In this document: one piece after another, positions 44,110 to 51,986 of the stretch
Numbering within the stretch: position 1 is the first letter of the stretch
How the letters are laid out: each line of letters opens with the position of its first letter
The notes under the pieces: model-generated
What the model was told of the DNA's origin: nothing
Database searches by the model: none
The model's input: only the letters and a program-made list of their open reading frames with translations
Position numbers and translations under genes: made by a program
DNA from: Candidatus Cloacimonadota bacterium
GTDB taxonomy: Bacteria > Cloacimonadota > Cloacimonadia > Cloacimonadales > TCS61
Assembly (NCBI GenBank): GCA_030600585.1
Contig: JAUVLU010000005.1
Span: 26,119 to 90,118, forward strand
Length of the DNA: 64,000 nucleotides
Direction of reading: 5' to 3'

Positions 44110-45373
44110 TACAATTTCAAATTTCTGGTTTGATTTCTTCCTGAATAATTCGCTCCAACTTTTAATGTTTTTTGGAATTATCTTTATCGTTGAGTTTTTA
44201 TTCAGGAAAAGTTCTCCTCTATTTTTATCTTATTTATGGATTTTCGTATTTTTGAAAGCAGTTATCCCGCCCAGAATTCATTTACCTGTTTTTTCTGAAA
44301 CTGTGCTATTTTCAAAAAATATTATTCCCCAATTTTATGTATCAAATTCGGAAATGTCTTCATCATTTCCTTACAAAACAATTTTGTTTTTTGTCTGGTT
44401 ATCTGTTGTCCTGTTTTTGCTCATTCATCAAATAATCCTAGAAAAAAATCTGAACAAAAAACTGTCTAACTCAAAGGAAATAGATTTTTTGGATATTTTA
44501 TCCTCTTTAAAAACAAAAATGAAGATCAATAAAGAGATTAAGATTTATTTGTCGGAAAATATTTCTGTTCCTTTGACCCGCTCATTTCTGAAGCCGAAAA
44601 TATTTTTGCCTATGAACGCAAAAGATTGGAATTTTAGCGAACTTAATTCCATCATCGCTCACGAATTAGCTCATATAAAGCGAAATGATATTGTTTTTTT
44701 GATTTTTGAAACACTGATAAATATTTTATATTTTTTCCATCCGCTTATCTGGTTTGCAAGAAATCGATTAAGTTTGCAAAGAGAAAAGATTTGTGATGAA
44801 ATGGCAATCAGAGCGATAAAAGGAAATGCTCTTGATTATGGAAAATGTATTTTATCAAATTTGAAAAATTGTCTAAACCTGAAACCAAAACTTACTTTTA
44901 TGAATAGTTTCGTTTTTTCAAAAAAGTCGATTTTACAAAGATTTGAGTATATTATAAATCGAAAGGAGGAGAAGATGTTGATGTTAAAAGTTGCCCAAAA
45001 ATTTATACTGGTTTTTCTAATTGCAGCAGGATTATTGTATTCAATCGATGATTCGATTGTCGTTAAAACAAAAATCGATTCTACAAAGTTTGTTGTTTTT
45101 GATGTTGCTCCGAAATTGCTTGAACAGGTAAATCCAAAATATCCGGAAGCAGAAAAAGAATCCGGTAAAGAAGGACAAATTTGGTTGGAAGTTGAAGTAA
45201 AAATAAATGGAACAGTCGGAGAGATTTCCATTACTGAAAATAAAACAGGAAGCAAAATTTTGGCAAAAAGTAGTATCGATGCTGTTAAAAAATGGAAGTT
45301 CGAACCAGCATTAAAAGATGGGAAACCGATTATAAGTTGGATTAGATTTCCGGTAACATTTTCGATAGAATAA
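44102..45373 (+). CDS. BlaR1-type M56 metallopeptidase fused to a TonB C-terminal domain
   Basis: 423 residues. Four membrane spans are expected (about residues 15-35, 40-55, 95-115 and 200-215), plus another near 300. The zinc site is H-E-L-A-H (residue about 187) with E near the helix C-E-K-I-C-D-E-M-A. Residues 335-423 are a TonB C-terminal domain: P-K-Y-P-E-A-E-K-E-S-G-K-E-G-Q-I-W-L-E-V-E-V ... A-V-K-K-W-K-F-E-P-A. There is no penicillin-binding sensor domain, so the signal sensed differs from that of classical BlaR1. Expected to cleave or trigger loss of the BlaI-like repressor. Confidence 0.88.
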   Translation: MINTISNFWFDFFLNNSLQLLMFFGIIFIVEFLFRKSSPLFLSYLWIFVFLKAVIPPRIHLPVFSETVLFSKNIIPQFYVSNSEMSSSFPYKTILFFVWLSVVLFLLIHQIILEKNLNKKLSNSKEIDFLDILSSLKTKMKINKEIKIYLSENISVPLTRSFLKPKIFLPMNAKDWNFSELNSIIAHELAHIKRNDIVFLIFETLINILYFFHPLIWFARNRLSLQREKICDEMAIRAIKGNALDYGKCILSNLKNCLNLKPKLTFMNSFVFSKKSILQRFEYIINRKEEKMLMLKVAQKFILVFLIAAGLLYSIDDSIVVKTKIDSTKFVVFDVAPKLLEQVNPKYPEAEKESGKEGQIWLEVEVKINGTVGEISITENKTGSKILAKSSIDAVKKWKFEPALKDGKPIISWIRFPVTFSIE

Positions 45374-45484
45374 TAAAACTAATTTCGTTCCTAAATTTCA
45401 TTTGGGAATGTTATTTCAAGAAGTTTTAATTTGATTCCGATAATCAGATAAAGTCATAAAATCTGAAAGAATAAAATGTTAATT

Positions 45485-45562
45485 ACCACAAGAGAATCTT
45501 GTGGTAAAGACTTAAAACGAAAACAACCCTGAAAGAGTTGAACAAAAGGATATTCAATCGAT
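45485..45562. repeat. REP-like hairpins before sdpR
   Basis: ACCACAAGA-GAA-TCTTGTGGT is a perfect 9-bp stem (45485-45505). It is followed by AAAACAACCCTGAAAGAGTTGAAC, nearly the inverse of the unit right after the RAYT gene (49823-49845). A scattered member of the RAYT-linked repeat family. Confidence 0.65.
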
Positions 45563-45648
45563 GATTACTTATATTCAATCCTTTTGCTTGACTCTATTTC
45601 TGTATTTAACTAATTAGACAACAGACTAAATAAGGAGGTGCGTTTTTT

Positions 45649-45930
45649 ATGCTTAATGATGAAGTATTTAAAGCATTATCAGACAAAAACAGGAGAAAAA
45701 TAATCGGTCTTCTGAAAAAGAAAGATATGACTGCCGGAGAGATAGCAGAGAATTTTGCTATTTCCAAGCCATCGATCAGCGAACACCTGAAAATATTGAA
45801 AAATGCCGATCTTATCGAATCGGAGAAGAACGGGCAGTTTATTACATATTTTTTAAATACGAGTGTATTGGAAGATTTTCTTTCATATATGATAAATATT
45901 TTTGGAAAAAAGGAGAATAAAAATGAGTAA
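45649..45930 (+). CDS. sdpR: ArsR-family repressor, SdpR type
   Basis: 93 residues. Helix-turn-helix F-K-A-L-S-D-K-N-R-R-K-I-I-G-L-L-K-K-K-D-M-T-A-G-E-I-A-E-N-F and S-K-P-S-I-S-E-H-L-K-I-L-K-N-A-D-L-I, followed by the wing. No metal-binding Cys pair, so it is the metal-independent SdpR branch. A strong AAGGAGG lies in front. It overlaps the SdpI gene by eight bases, the standard arrangement in which membrane SdpI sequesters the repressor. Confidence 0.92.
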   Translation: MLNDEVFKALSDKNRRKIIGLLKKKDMTAGEIAENFAISKPSISEHLKILKNADLIESEKNGQFITYFLNTSVLEDFLSYMINIFGKKENKNE

Positions 45931-46576
45931 TTTCAAATGGTGTTTTATAATAATTATTATTCAAATAATTCTATCTTTGTATCTGGGATTATCTTTGTCG
46001 GAAGATGCAAGAATTCCTAGCCATTGGAACATCAAAGGTGAAATTGATAATTATGTTGGAAAGTGGACAGGAATACTTTTATTTCCGGGAATTAATCTGG
46101 CAATACTGCTTTTAATAATGGCGCTTCCCTATATTTCCGTGCGTTATAAAAATGCACAGGAAAGATTTGAAAAAGTGATTCCCAGTCTTGCAATGATCAT
46201 TATCTTTTTCTTTGCCGGTATTCATATTTATATGATATTGCTGGCAAAAGAAATATTGAGTCCAAGCGGGAATATTATCTTTTACCTTATCGGATTAATG
46301 TCCATTATGCTTGGAAATTTGTTTCCAAAAATACCTTCAAACTTTTTTGCAGGAATTCGAACTCCGTGGACTTTATCATCAGAAGAAGTATGGAGAAAAA
46401 CGCATAGATTGGGTGGGATCAGTTTTGTAGTTGCCGGTCTTTTAATGATCATAATTACAGCAGTTTTTGGAAACAGCAGTACTGCAAATATTGTTATGTT
46501 TGTCATATTTATGGCTCTTGTTCTGTATCCGGTAATTTATTCCTTTATTTTGTATAAGAAAGAAGAAAAAAAATAA
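45923..46576 (+). CDS. sdpI: SdpI/DUF1648-family membrane protein
   Basis: 217 residues from ATG 45923 (AAGGAG upstream). A start seven codons earlier lies inside sdpR and has no site. Six membrane spans are likely. The N-terminal DUF1648 motif I-P-S-H-W-N-I-K-G-E-I-D is followed by the SdpI signature R-T-P-W-T-L-S-S-E-E-V-W-R-K-T-H-R-L-G-G. In Bacillus SdpI gives immunity to the SdpC toxin and acts as its sensor. In other phyla the toxin is usually absent, as here. A copy of its last about 220 bases lies 3 kb upstream. Confidence 0.92.
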   Translation: MSNFKWCFIIIIIQIILSLYLGLSLSEDARIPSHWNIKGEIDNYVGKWTGILLFPGINLAILLLIMALPYISVRYKNAQERFEKVIPSLAMIIIFFFAGIHIYMILLAKEILSPSGNIIFYLIGLMSIMLGNLFPKIPSNFFAGIRTPWTLSSEEVWRKTHRLGGISFVVAGLLMIIITAVFGNSSTANIVMFVIFMALVLYPVIYSFILYKKEEKK

Positions 46577-46596
46577 AAAAAAGTTAGGAGAAATGA

Positions 46597-49179
46597 ATGA
46601 AACAAATACTCATTATTTTATTATGTCTCACATTTTCAATTGCAGTAGCAAGCGAACTGTCCATTACTGAAAGGATCGAAAAATACTCAGGCGAAAATGC
46701 TGACGAGTTATTAAATCTATTGGATTCTACCAATAATCAGCGATCGGATGTAGAACAAGAATATTTGAACTTTCTGCTGGAAAACTGTAGCAACAACGAT
46801 CTGGCAGTTCTCACTGAAGATTATCTGATGACGAATATAGAATTTGCGATCAAAGCAAAAGAATTTAAATATGCCAATTATTCAGAAGATATTTTCCGTC
46901 ATTTTGTTCTTCCGCATCGTATCTCTCAGGAACCGCTGGAGGATTGGCGTGAAAAATTCTATACTGAGCTTAAGCCGCTCGTAGAAGAAGTTGAAAATAT
47001 TGAAGAAGCTGCGATTCTTGTAAATATATGGGCTTTGGAACAAATGTCTTTCAAACCAACCAGCGGAAGAGATCAAGCGCCTCTCACAACGATAAAAAGA
47101 GGGATCGGACGCTGTGAAGAGATGATGATAATTTATATTGCTGCTGCAAGAAGCGTGGGAATTCCTACACGTTCAACAAGTGTTTCTTTTTGGAATTTCA
47201 CCAATAATAATCACGCCTGGGTAGAAATCTGGACTCCGGATGGCTGGAAATATACCGGTGGAGCTGAACCTGCTAATACGTTGAATAAAGCTTGGTTCAC
47301 AAAGACTTCCCAGCGGGCAACTTTAGTTTCTTCAAGAGCTTTTGGAAATTATGAAAGCAAAAATACGATCAAACAAGAGGACAATGTTACGACCATCAGT
47401 TCGACGGAATATTACACCGATTATGAATATATTAAGATCGAGGTTAAAGACGAGGATGATAAACCGGCAGTTGATGCAACGGTGATTATTTATGCAGCTT
47501 CTTACGGAGGGTTGTTCCCAATAACGGAACTGATAACAAATGAAAAAGGTTTAATAAAGATCCCGCTTGGCAAAGGAACTGTTTTTATTACTGCCTTCAA
47601 AAATGATAAACTTGGATATTCCATTTTGAATACTATGGAGAATGATTTTACAGAGATTAAACTATCAGAAAATACTAATATCGATGAACATTTTACTTTT
47701 CTTTTCCCAATTCCTTTTGATGATCCTGATAAGGCAAAACAAAAAGAAGTTCTCGGTGATAAATATAAACTGATGAGAGAAAATGCGAATCTTAAAAGAA
47801 AAGATAGACTTAACGGTCAAAAAAACACCATCGCTTTTGTGGAATATTATGATTTAACTAAAAAAGCTGAAATGCAGGACAGCACTTTTTTTGAAAACAG
47901 GAAAGAATTTTTGAAAAAATGTGATGCTATTGCCGGTAATTTAAAACAATTCCAACATCTATTAGAAAAAACCAATGATCTGCAGGAAATAAAAATTATT
48001 GTGAATATGATAGAAAAATGGGATATTAAGGAACTTTGTGAAATCCCTGATTCAACTGCAATTAAAATGGTTGTGGATATTTTTATTAAAGCTGAAAATA
48101 ATTTTGAGGATATTCCTGATTCCATTTTTGTGGACAATGTGATCGGTTTCACCTGGCGAAGCGCAACTCCTCCGCAAAACGGCTGGCAAAAAGATTTTTA
48201 TCCCAAAATTGAAAAACTCATCTGCAAAAATCCTGCAAAAACAGTGAAGAAAGTTATAAAATGGGTTGATAAAAATATAGTAGTCGATGATGATTTTGTG
48301 TGGTCATATTTTTCCGGAAGCCTTAATCCCGACGATATTCTAAATATGAAGTTCGTTCCTGATTTTTATCGCACAAAGCTGATCAATTGCTCATTAAAAC
48401 TGCTCGGTGTTCCCATTCAATGGAAAGGAAGATTGGAATTTTTCGATGGAGAAGATTTTATAGCTGTAGAAGAAAAAGAGAAAAAAGAAGAACAGGATTC
48501 TAAAGAATATATTGCAATCTCAATTTATATCGATGGAGAAAAAGTGAAGGCTGATTCTTACGAAAATTTCCTGATTGCAAAATTGAGCGAAGAAGGAACA
48601 ATTTCCAACACATATTTTGACGGCGAAAATGACTCGCTCGATTTTAAAGCAGATTACCGCTATAAAGATGGTGACAATGTTTATATTGAATCATTCGTGC
48701 GAAATGGGAATGGTGATGCGGATATTATTATCAAATCGATCGAATGGTTAGATTCGGTAAAAATTGAATTAACCACACCGAAAGAATATCTTGATAATTC
48801 TGATAAATGGTGTGAGGAAACTAAACAGAATATAATAAATCTTGTTGAAGAAGGCGATTCTGTCGGCTTCAAACTTCTTTTTGTACGTGGAGAAATTCCC
48901 ACCGAACCGGAAGAAAGAATGCTCGAACAACTTACTGCAAAAACAGAAGAATTCAAAAAATGTAATACCGAACTTATTTTATATTCCGAAAATAGAGCTA
49001 TCGATGATCTCAATGATCTGAAAGATAAATTCAAAATTCTTAATGGGAATAAAATCATTTCTGAAAATATCGAAGACTATCCGGTTATCTTCCTTTTGAA
49101 TAAAGAAAATAAAATTATCTTTTCATCAGTCGGCTATAATATGGGAATTGCCGATCTGCTTTTGAAGAAAGTGAAATAA
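46597..49179 (+). CDS. Exported transglutaminase-like protein
   Basis: 860 residues. Signal peptide at 1-18. A transglutaminase-like core lies near residues 155-235. Its triad is visible: Cys in G-R-C-E-E-M, His in N-N-H-A-W-V-E-I-W and Asp in P-D-G-W. An Ig-like/CNA-B-like module follows (E-V-K-D-E-D-D-K-P-A-V-D-A-T-V). A second region (W-R-S-A-T-P-P-Q-N-G-W ... Y-R-T-K-L-I-N-C-S-L-K-L-L-G-V-P) resembles the same fold without the His and Asp. Peptidase or amidase activity on the envelope or on secreted peptides is possible. Follows sdpI by 20 bases, so it may be under SdpR control. Confidence 0.8.
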   Translation: MKQILIILLCLTFSIAVASELSITERIEKYSGENADELLNLLDSTNNQRSDVEQEYLNFLLENCSNNDLAVLTEDYLMTNIEFAIKAKEFKYANYSEDIFRHFVLPHRISQEPLEDWREKFYTELKPLVEEVENIEEAAILVNIWALEQMSFKPTSGRDQAPLTTIKRGIGRCEEMMIIYIAAARSVGIPTRSTSVSFWNFTNNNHAWVEIWTPDGWKYTGGAEPANTLNKAWFTKTSQRATLVSSRAFGNYESKNTIKQEDNVTTISSTEYYTDYEYIKIEVKDEDDKPAVDATVIIYAASYGGLFPITELITNEKGLIKIPLGKGTVFITAFKNDKLGYSILNTMENDFTEIKLSENTNIDEHFTFLFPIPFDDPDKAKQKEVLGDKYKLMRENANLKRKDRLNGQKNTIAFVEYYDLTKKAEMQDSTFFENRKEFLKKCDAIAGNLKQFQHLLEKTNDLQEIKIIVNMIEKWDIKELCEIPDSTAIKMVVDIFIKAENNFEDIPDSIFVDNVIGFTWRSATPPQNGWQKDFYPKIEKLICKNPAKTVKKVIKWVDKNIVVDDDFVWSYFSGSLNPDDILNMKFVPDFYRTKLINCSLKLLGVPIQWKGRLEFFDGEDFIAVEEKEKKEEQDSKEYIAISIYIDGEKVKADSYENFLIAKLSEEGTISNTYFDGENDSLDFKADYRYKDGDNVYIESFVRNGNGDADIIIKSIEWLDSVKIELTTPKEYLDNSDKWCEETKQNIINLVEEGDSVGFKLLFVRGEIPTEPEERMLEQLTAKTEEFKKCNTELILYSENRAIDDLNDLKDKFKILNGNKIISENIEDYPVIFLLNKENKIIFSSVGYNMGIADLLLKKVK

Positions 49180-49189
49180 AAATATTCCT

Positions 49190-49372
49190 TCGGAAGGTTT
49201 ATCAGCCTAAGGCTTGGTTGTGAGACTTCGACTTTCTGAAGAGTAAAAAAGTTTTTTCTAAAACTGCGAAGCAGTTTAATGTAACAATCCATAGGTTTTA
49301 TCTGTGGATAAAGTAAGCCAAGAAAACAAAAGAACCGCAGAGCGGTTCAACTGAAAAAACAGGAGATGATGA
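49190..49372. repeat. REP-type repeats upstream of the RAYT gene
   Basis: First CCTTCGGAAGG and AGCCTAAGGCT. Then a block at 49260-49354 with three hairpins: AAACTGC-GAA-GCAGTTT, ATCCA...TGGAT and AACCGC-AGA-GCGGTT, ending in CAACTGAA. The block returns at 50044-50138 in the same orientation. Confidence 0.8.
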
Positions 49373-49822
49373 ATGTCTACATACACAAAAATTATTTATC
49401 ACATTATCTTTGAAACAAAGTATCATAGAAAAGTGTTAAAAAAGCAGAATCAGGAACAACTTTTTAAGTATATCTGGGGAATTATCAAAAACAATAACTG
49501 TCATCTATATCGAATCGGTGACATTGAAAACCATTTACATATACTCACTTCATTACATCCTTCAATTGCTTTAGCAGATTTTGTTAAAGATATTAAAGTA
49601 AGTTCATCGAAATGGATTAAAGAAGAAAAGATATTTTCACTATTTGAAGGCTGGCAAAAAGGTTATAGTGCATTTAGTGTTTCTGAACAGAATAAGAACA
49701 TCTTGATTGATTATGTAAAGAAACAGGAAGGTCATCATAAGAAAAAATCCTTTGTTGAAGAATGGAAAGAGTTTCTTGAAAAAAATGGAATAAAATATGA
49801 TGAAAAATTTCTCATCGAATAG
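49373..49822 (+). CDS. IS200-like Y1 transposase, probably REP-associated (RAYT)
   Basis: 149 residues, the size of Y1 HUH transposases. The HUH motif is E-N-H-L-H-I-L near residue 60. The catalytic Tyr is in L-I-D-Y-V-K-K-Q-E-G-H-H near residue 122. W-Q-K-G-Y-S-A-F-S-V-S-E is also typical of the family. These enzymes cut and join single-stranded DNA at hairpins. The gene is single copy here, intact, with AGGAG-ATGATGA-ATG before it. It is framed by hairpin-rich direct repeats rather than by IS ends. That is the setting of RAYTs, domesticated transposases that spread REP sequences. Confidence 0.88.
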   Translation: MSTYTKIIYHIIFETKYHRKVLKKQNQEQLFKYIWGIIKNNNCHLYRIGDIENHLHILTSLHPSIALADFVKDIKVSSSKWIKEEKIFSLFEGWQKGYSAFSVSEQNKNILIDYVKKQEGHHKKKSFVEEWKEFLEKNGIKYDEKFLIE

Positions 49823-49915
49823 TTCAACCCCTTCAGGGTTGTTTTAGAAAGCAGGAATTATACTGCATGCTTTGCATGCAGATATTCTTGTTTAACCCCG
49901 TTGGGGTTTATAAAG
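49823..49915. repeat. Hairpin cluster directly after the RAYT gene
   Basis: Three hairpins in 93 bases: AACCC-CTTC-AGGGTT, CTGCATGC-TTT-GCATGCAG and AACCCC-GTT-GGGGTT. They may be REP substrates or a terminator. The first is repeated in inverse form at about 45541-45560. Confidence 0.75.
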
Positions 49916-50043
49916 AAATGATTTTACACAGAACCCCTAAAATGTGGATTATAAGATTAAATTTGCGGAAGTGAGTAACAAATTGCAAGGCAGTTGAACT
50001 GGGATAGTAAAAAAATATTGTGAATGTTCAATAGGGTTCTTCC

Positions 50044-50138
50044 AAAACTGCGAAGTAGTTTAATGTGATTATCCACGGGTGAAACCTGTGGTAATATGGG
50101 TTTATAAAGTAAAAGAACCGCAATGCGGTTCAACTGAA
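50044..50138. repeat. Second copy of the RAYT-flanking repeat block
   Basis: Same order of hairpins as at 49260-49354: AAACTGCGAAGTAGTTT, ATTATCCACGGGT-GAA-ACCTGTGGTAAT and AACCGC-AAT-GCGGTT, ending in CAACTGAA. Several arm changes are compensated, which suggests selection on the structure. The rest of the 647-base gap from 49823 to 50469 holds AT-rich sequence and the short frame at 50147. Confidence 0.8.
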
Positions 50139-50146
50139 ATGGAGAT

Positions 50147-50290
50147 ATGGATATTATGCTCTTAGCTTTCAATACTAATATCACAGAAAAATATAAGATA
50201 AGATTTGATGAACACAGACTTCCATTCATTACTGATGGCTTTCCGTATGAAGTTATTCATCTCGGTGATGAAAAATTAATTGAATTTTAG
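50147..50290 (+). CDS. Short hypothetical frame (47 residues)
   Basis: ATG 50147 with TGGAG six bases upstream, ending in TAG. The product is M-D-I-M-L-L-A-F-N-T-N-I ... G-F-P-Y-E-V-I-H-L-G-D-E-K-L-I-E-F. The acidic, regular composition looks protein-like, but no family is recognised. It starts right after the second repeat block, just as the RAYT gene starts after the first, so it may be a gene fragment carried with the repeat. Confidence 0.35.
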   Translation: MDIMLLAFNTNITEKYKIRFDEHRLPFITDGFPYEVIHLGDEKLIEF

Positions 50291-50469
50291 GGTAGATACA
50301 ATCTCACTTTTTCTAATATCATAAGTATTACAGGACTTTATTGAGTTACTAATTTATATTCTTTTATATCTAATTATTTAAAATATCTTATACTGCTTTT
50401 AATAAGTTGACACGTTTTTTTTAATTCCTAATTTGGCGTCCAAAATATAATAAAAATGGGAGAAAAATA

Positions 50470-51789
50470 ATGAGCAAAAAAGTAACGATATTCGGAGCGG
50501 GACTTGTAGTAAAGCCAATGGTGGATTATCTTGCAGAAAAAGGCTATGAAATAACGATCGCCAGCCGCACTTTAAGCAAAGCGGAGAAACTTGCAGAGCC
50601 CCATTCCAATGCGGTTGCCAAACTATTTTTAAGTAATGATGAAGCAGCGATGGAAGAATTCGTTAAAAATAGCGATCTTGTTGTGAGTTTGCTTCCGGCA
50701 ACCTTGCACGTTGAAGTTGCAAAAAAATGTATCGAATTCAAAACTAATATGGTAACCACATCTTATATAAGCCCTGCGATGCGGGAGTTGGATCAACAGG
50801 CAAAAGATGCTGGAATTATAATCCTCAACGAAATCGGAGTTGACCCGGGCATCGACCATATGAGCGCAATGAGGATATTCCATAAAGTAGAAGATGAAGG
50901 TGGAAAGATAATCAGCTTTATGAGTTATTGCGGTGGACTTCCTGCACCGGAAGCCAATACAAATCCGCTGGGATATAAATTTTCGTGGGCTCCGAAAGGC
51001 GTTCTTAAAGCAGCAGGAAATGGCGCAAAATTTATGAAAGACGGTGAGATCAAAGATATCGAAGGAAAAGACCTTTTCAAAAATTATTGGTTCGTTGATG
51101 TAGAAGATGCAGGCACGTTCGAAGCATATCCAAATCGTAATTCACTCGATTATATCGATCTTTACGATTTGAAAGATGTGAAGACAATGTATCGTGGAAC
51201 TTTCCGAAATATAAGCCATTGCGATACCTGGTATATTATGTCTCAAATGGGTTTCTATAAAGAAGAAGAGATATTTGAGAATCTGACGGGAACCGTAAAA
51301 GAATTCATTCTTACTAAAATGTTTAAAACCGATAAAGACAAATGCCTTAAAATGCTTCTGATGGAAAAATATAATTTACCGGAAGAAAGCGTGATCCTGA
51401 AAAAATTTGAATGGCTCGGATTTTTTGATGAAACTCCGATTCCAATAAAAAAAGGCGGTGCTGTCGATGTTCTTACGGCGATAATGCTGGATAAAATGTC
51501 ATACGAAAAAGGTGAGCGCGATTTGCTGGTTCTTCATCATCAGTTCATTGCTGAATATCCGAATAAGACACAAAAGATCACCTCGACAATGATAGATTAC
51601 GGAATTCCAAATGGCGATGCATCGATGGCAAGAACCGTTTCACTTCCGGCAGCAATTGGTGTTCATATGATCCTTCAAAATGAGATTACCGTAAAAGGTG
51701 TTCATATGCCGATATTACCAAATATTTATAATCCGGTTCTTTCTGAATTGGAAAACTTGGATATTAAGGTTATTGAAAGATTTTATTAG
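50470..51789 (+). CDS. Saccharopine dehydrogenase (LYS9-type)
   Basis: 439 residues. Rossmann start V-T-I-F-G-A-G-L-V-V-K-P-M-V, then D-L-V-V-S-L-L-P-A-T-L-H, then I-G-V-D-P-G-I-D-H-M-S-A and Y-C-G-G-L-P-A-P-E-A-N-T-N-P-L-G-Y-K-F-S-W. These blocks define saccharopine reductase/glutamate-forming saccharopine dehydrogenase. It interconverts saccharopine and 2-aminoadipate 6-semialdehyde plus glutamate. The second enzyme of the pair, a LYS1-type protein, follows 197 bases downstream, so the lysine-saccharopine step is complete in this locus. Direction (degradation or synthesis) cannot be read from sequence. Confidence 0.88.
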   Translation: MSKKVTIFGAGLVVKPMVDYLAEKGYEITIASRTLSKAEKLAEPHSNAVAKLFLSNDEAAMEEFVKNSDLVVSLLPATLHVEVAKKCIEFKTNMVTTSYISPAMRELDQQAKDAGIIILNEIGVDPGIDHMSAMRIFHKVEDEGGKIISFMSYCGGLPAPEANTNPLGYKFSWAPKGVLKAAGNGAKFMKDGEIKDIEGKDLFKNYWFVDVEDAGTFEAYPNRNSLDYIDLYDLKDVKTMYRGTFRNISHCDTWYIMSQMGFYKEEEIFENLTGTVKEFILTKMFKTDKDKCLKMLLMEKYNLPEESVILKKFEWLGFFDETPIPIKKGGAVDVLTAIMLDKMSYEKGERDLLVLHHQFIAEYPNKTQKITSTMIDYGIPNGDASMARTVSLPAAIGVHMILQNEITVKGVHMPILPNIYNPVLSELENLDIKVIERFY

Positions 51790-51794
51790 AGGGG

Positions 51795-51960
51795 AAAAAG
51801 CTCACGGATTGCACGGATAAACACGGATAAAAAAAATCACCGTAAAGATGCAAAGGACGCAAAGAACGGATGAAGAACAAAAAGTATTTTGTCTTTTTTT
51901 CGTATTGTTAGTTTTGTTCGTTGTAAATTTTCTTCGTGCCTTCGTGTCTTTGTGGTGAAA
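51795..51960. repeat. CACGGAT repeat followed by an imperfect CACCGTAAAG palindrome
   Basis: GCTCACGGATTGCACGGATAA and ACACGGATAAA at 51798-51830. Then CACCGTAAAGATGCAAAGG and its imperfect inverse CGTGTCTTTGTGGTG near 51944-51958 form one long stem of about 120 bases. The right arm of the second type also precedes polA (27330-27360). Confidence 0.65.
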
Positions 51961-51986
51961 AAAAGCGGCAAATAACAAGGAGAGTA

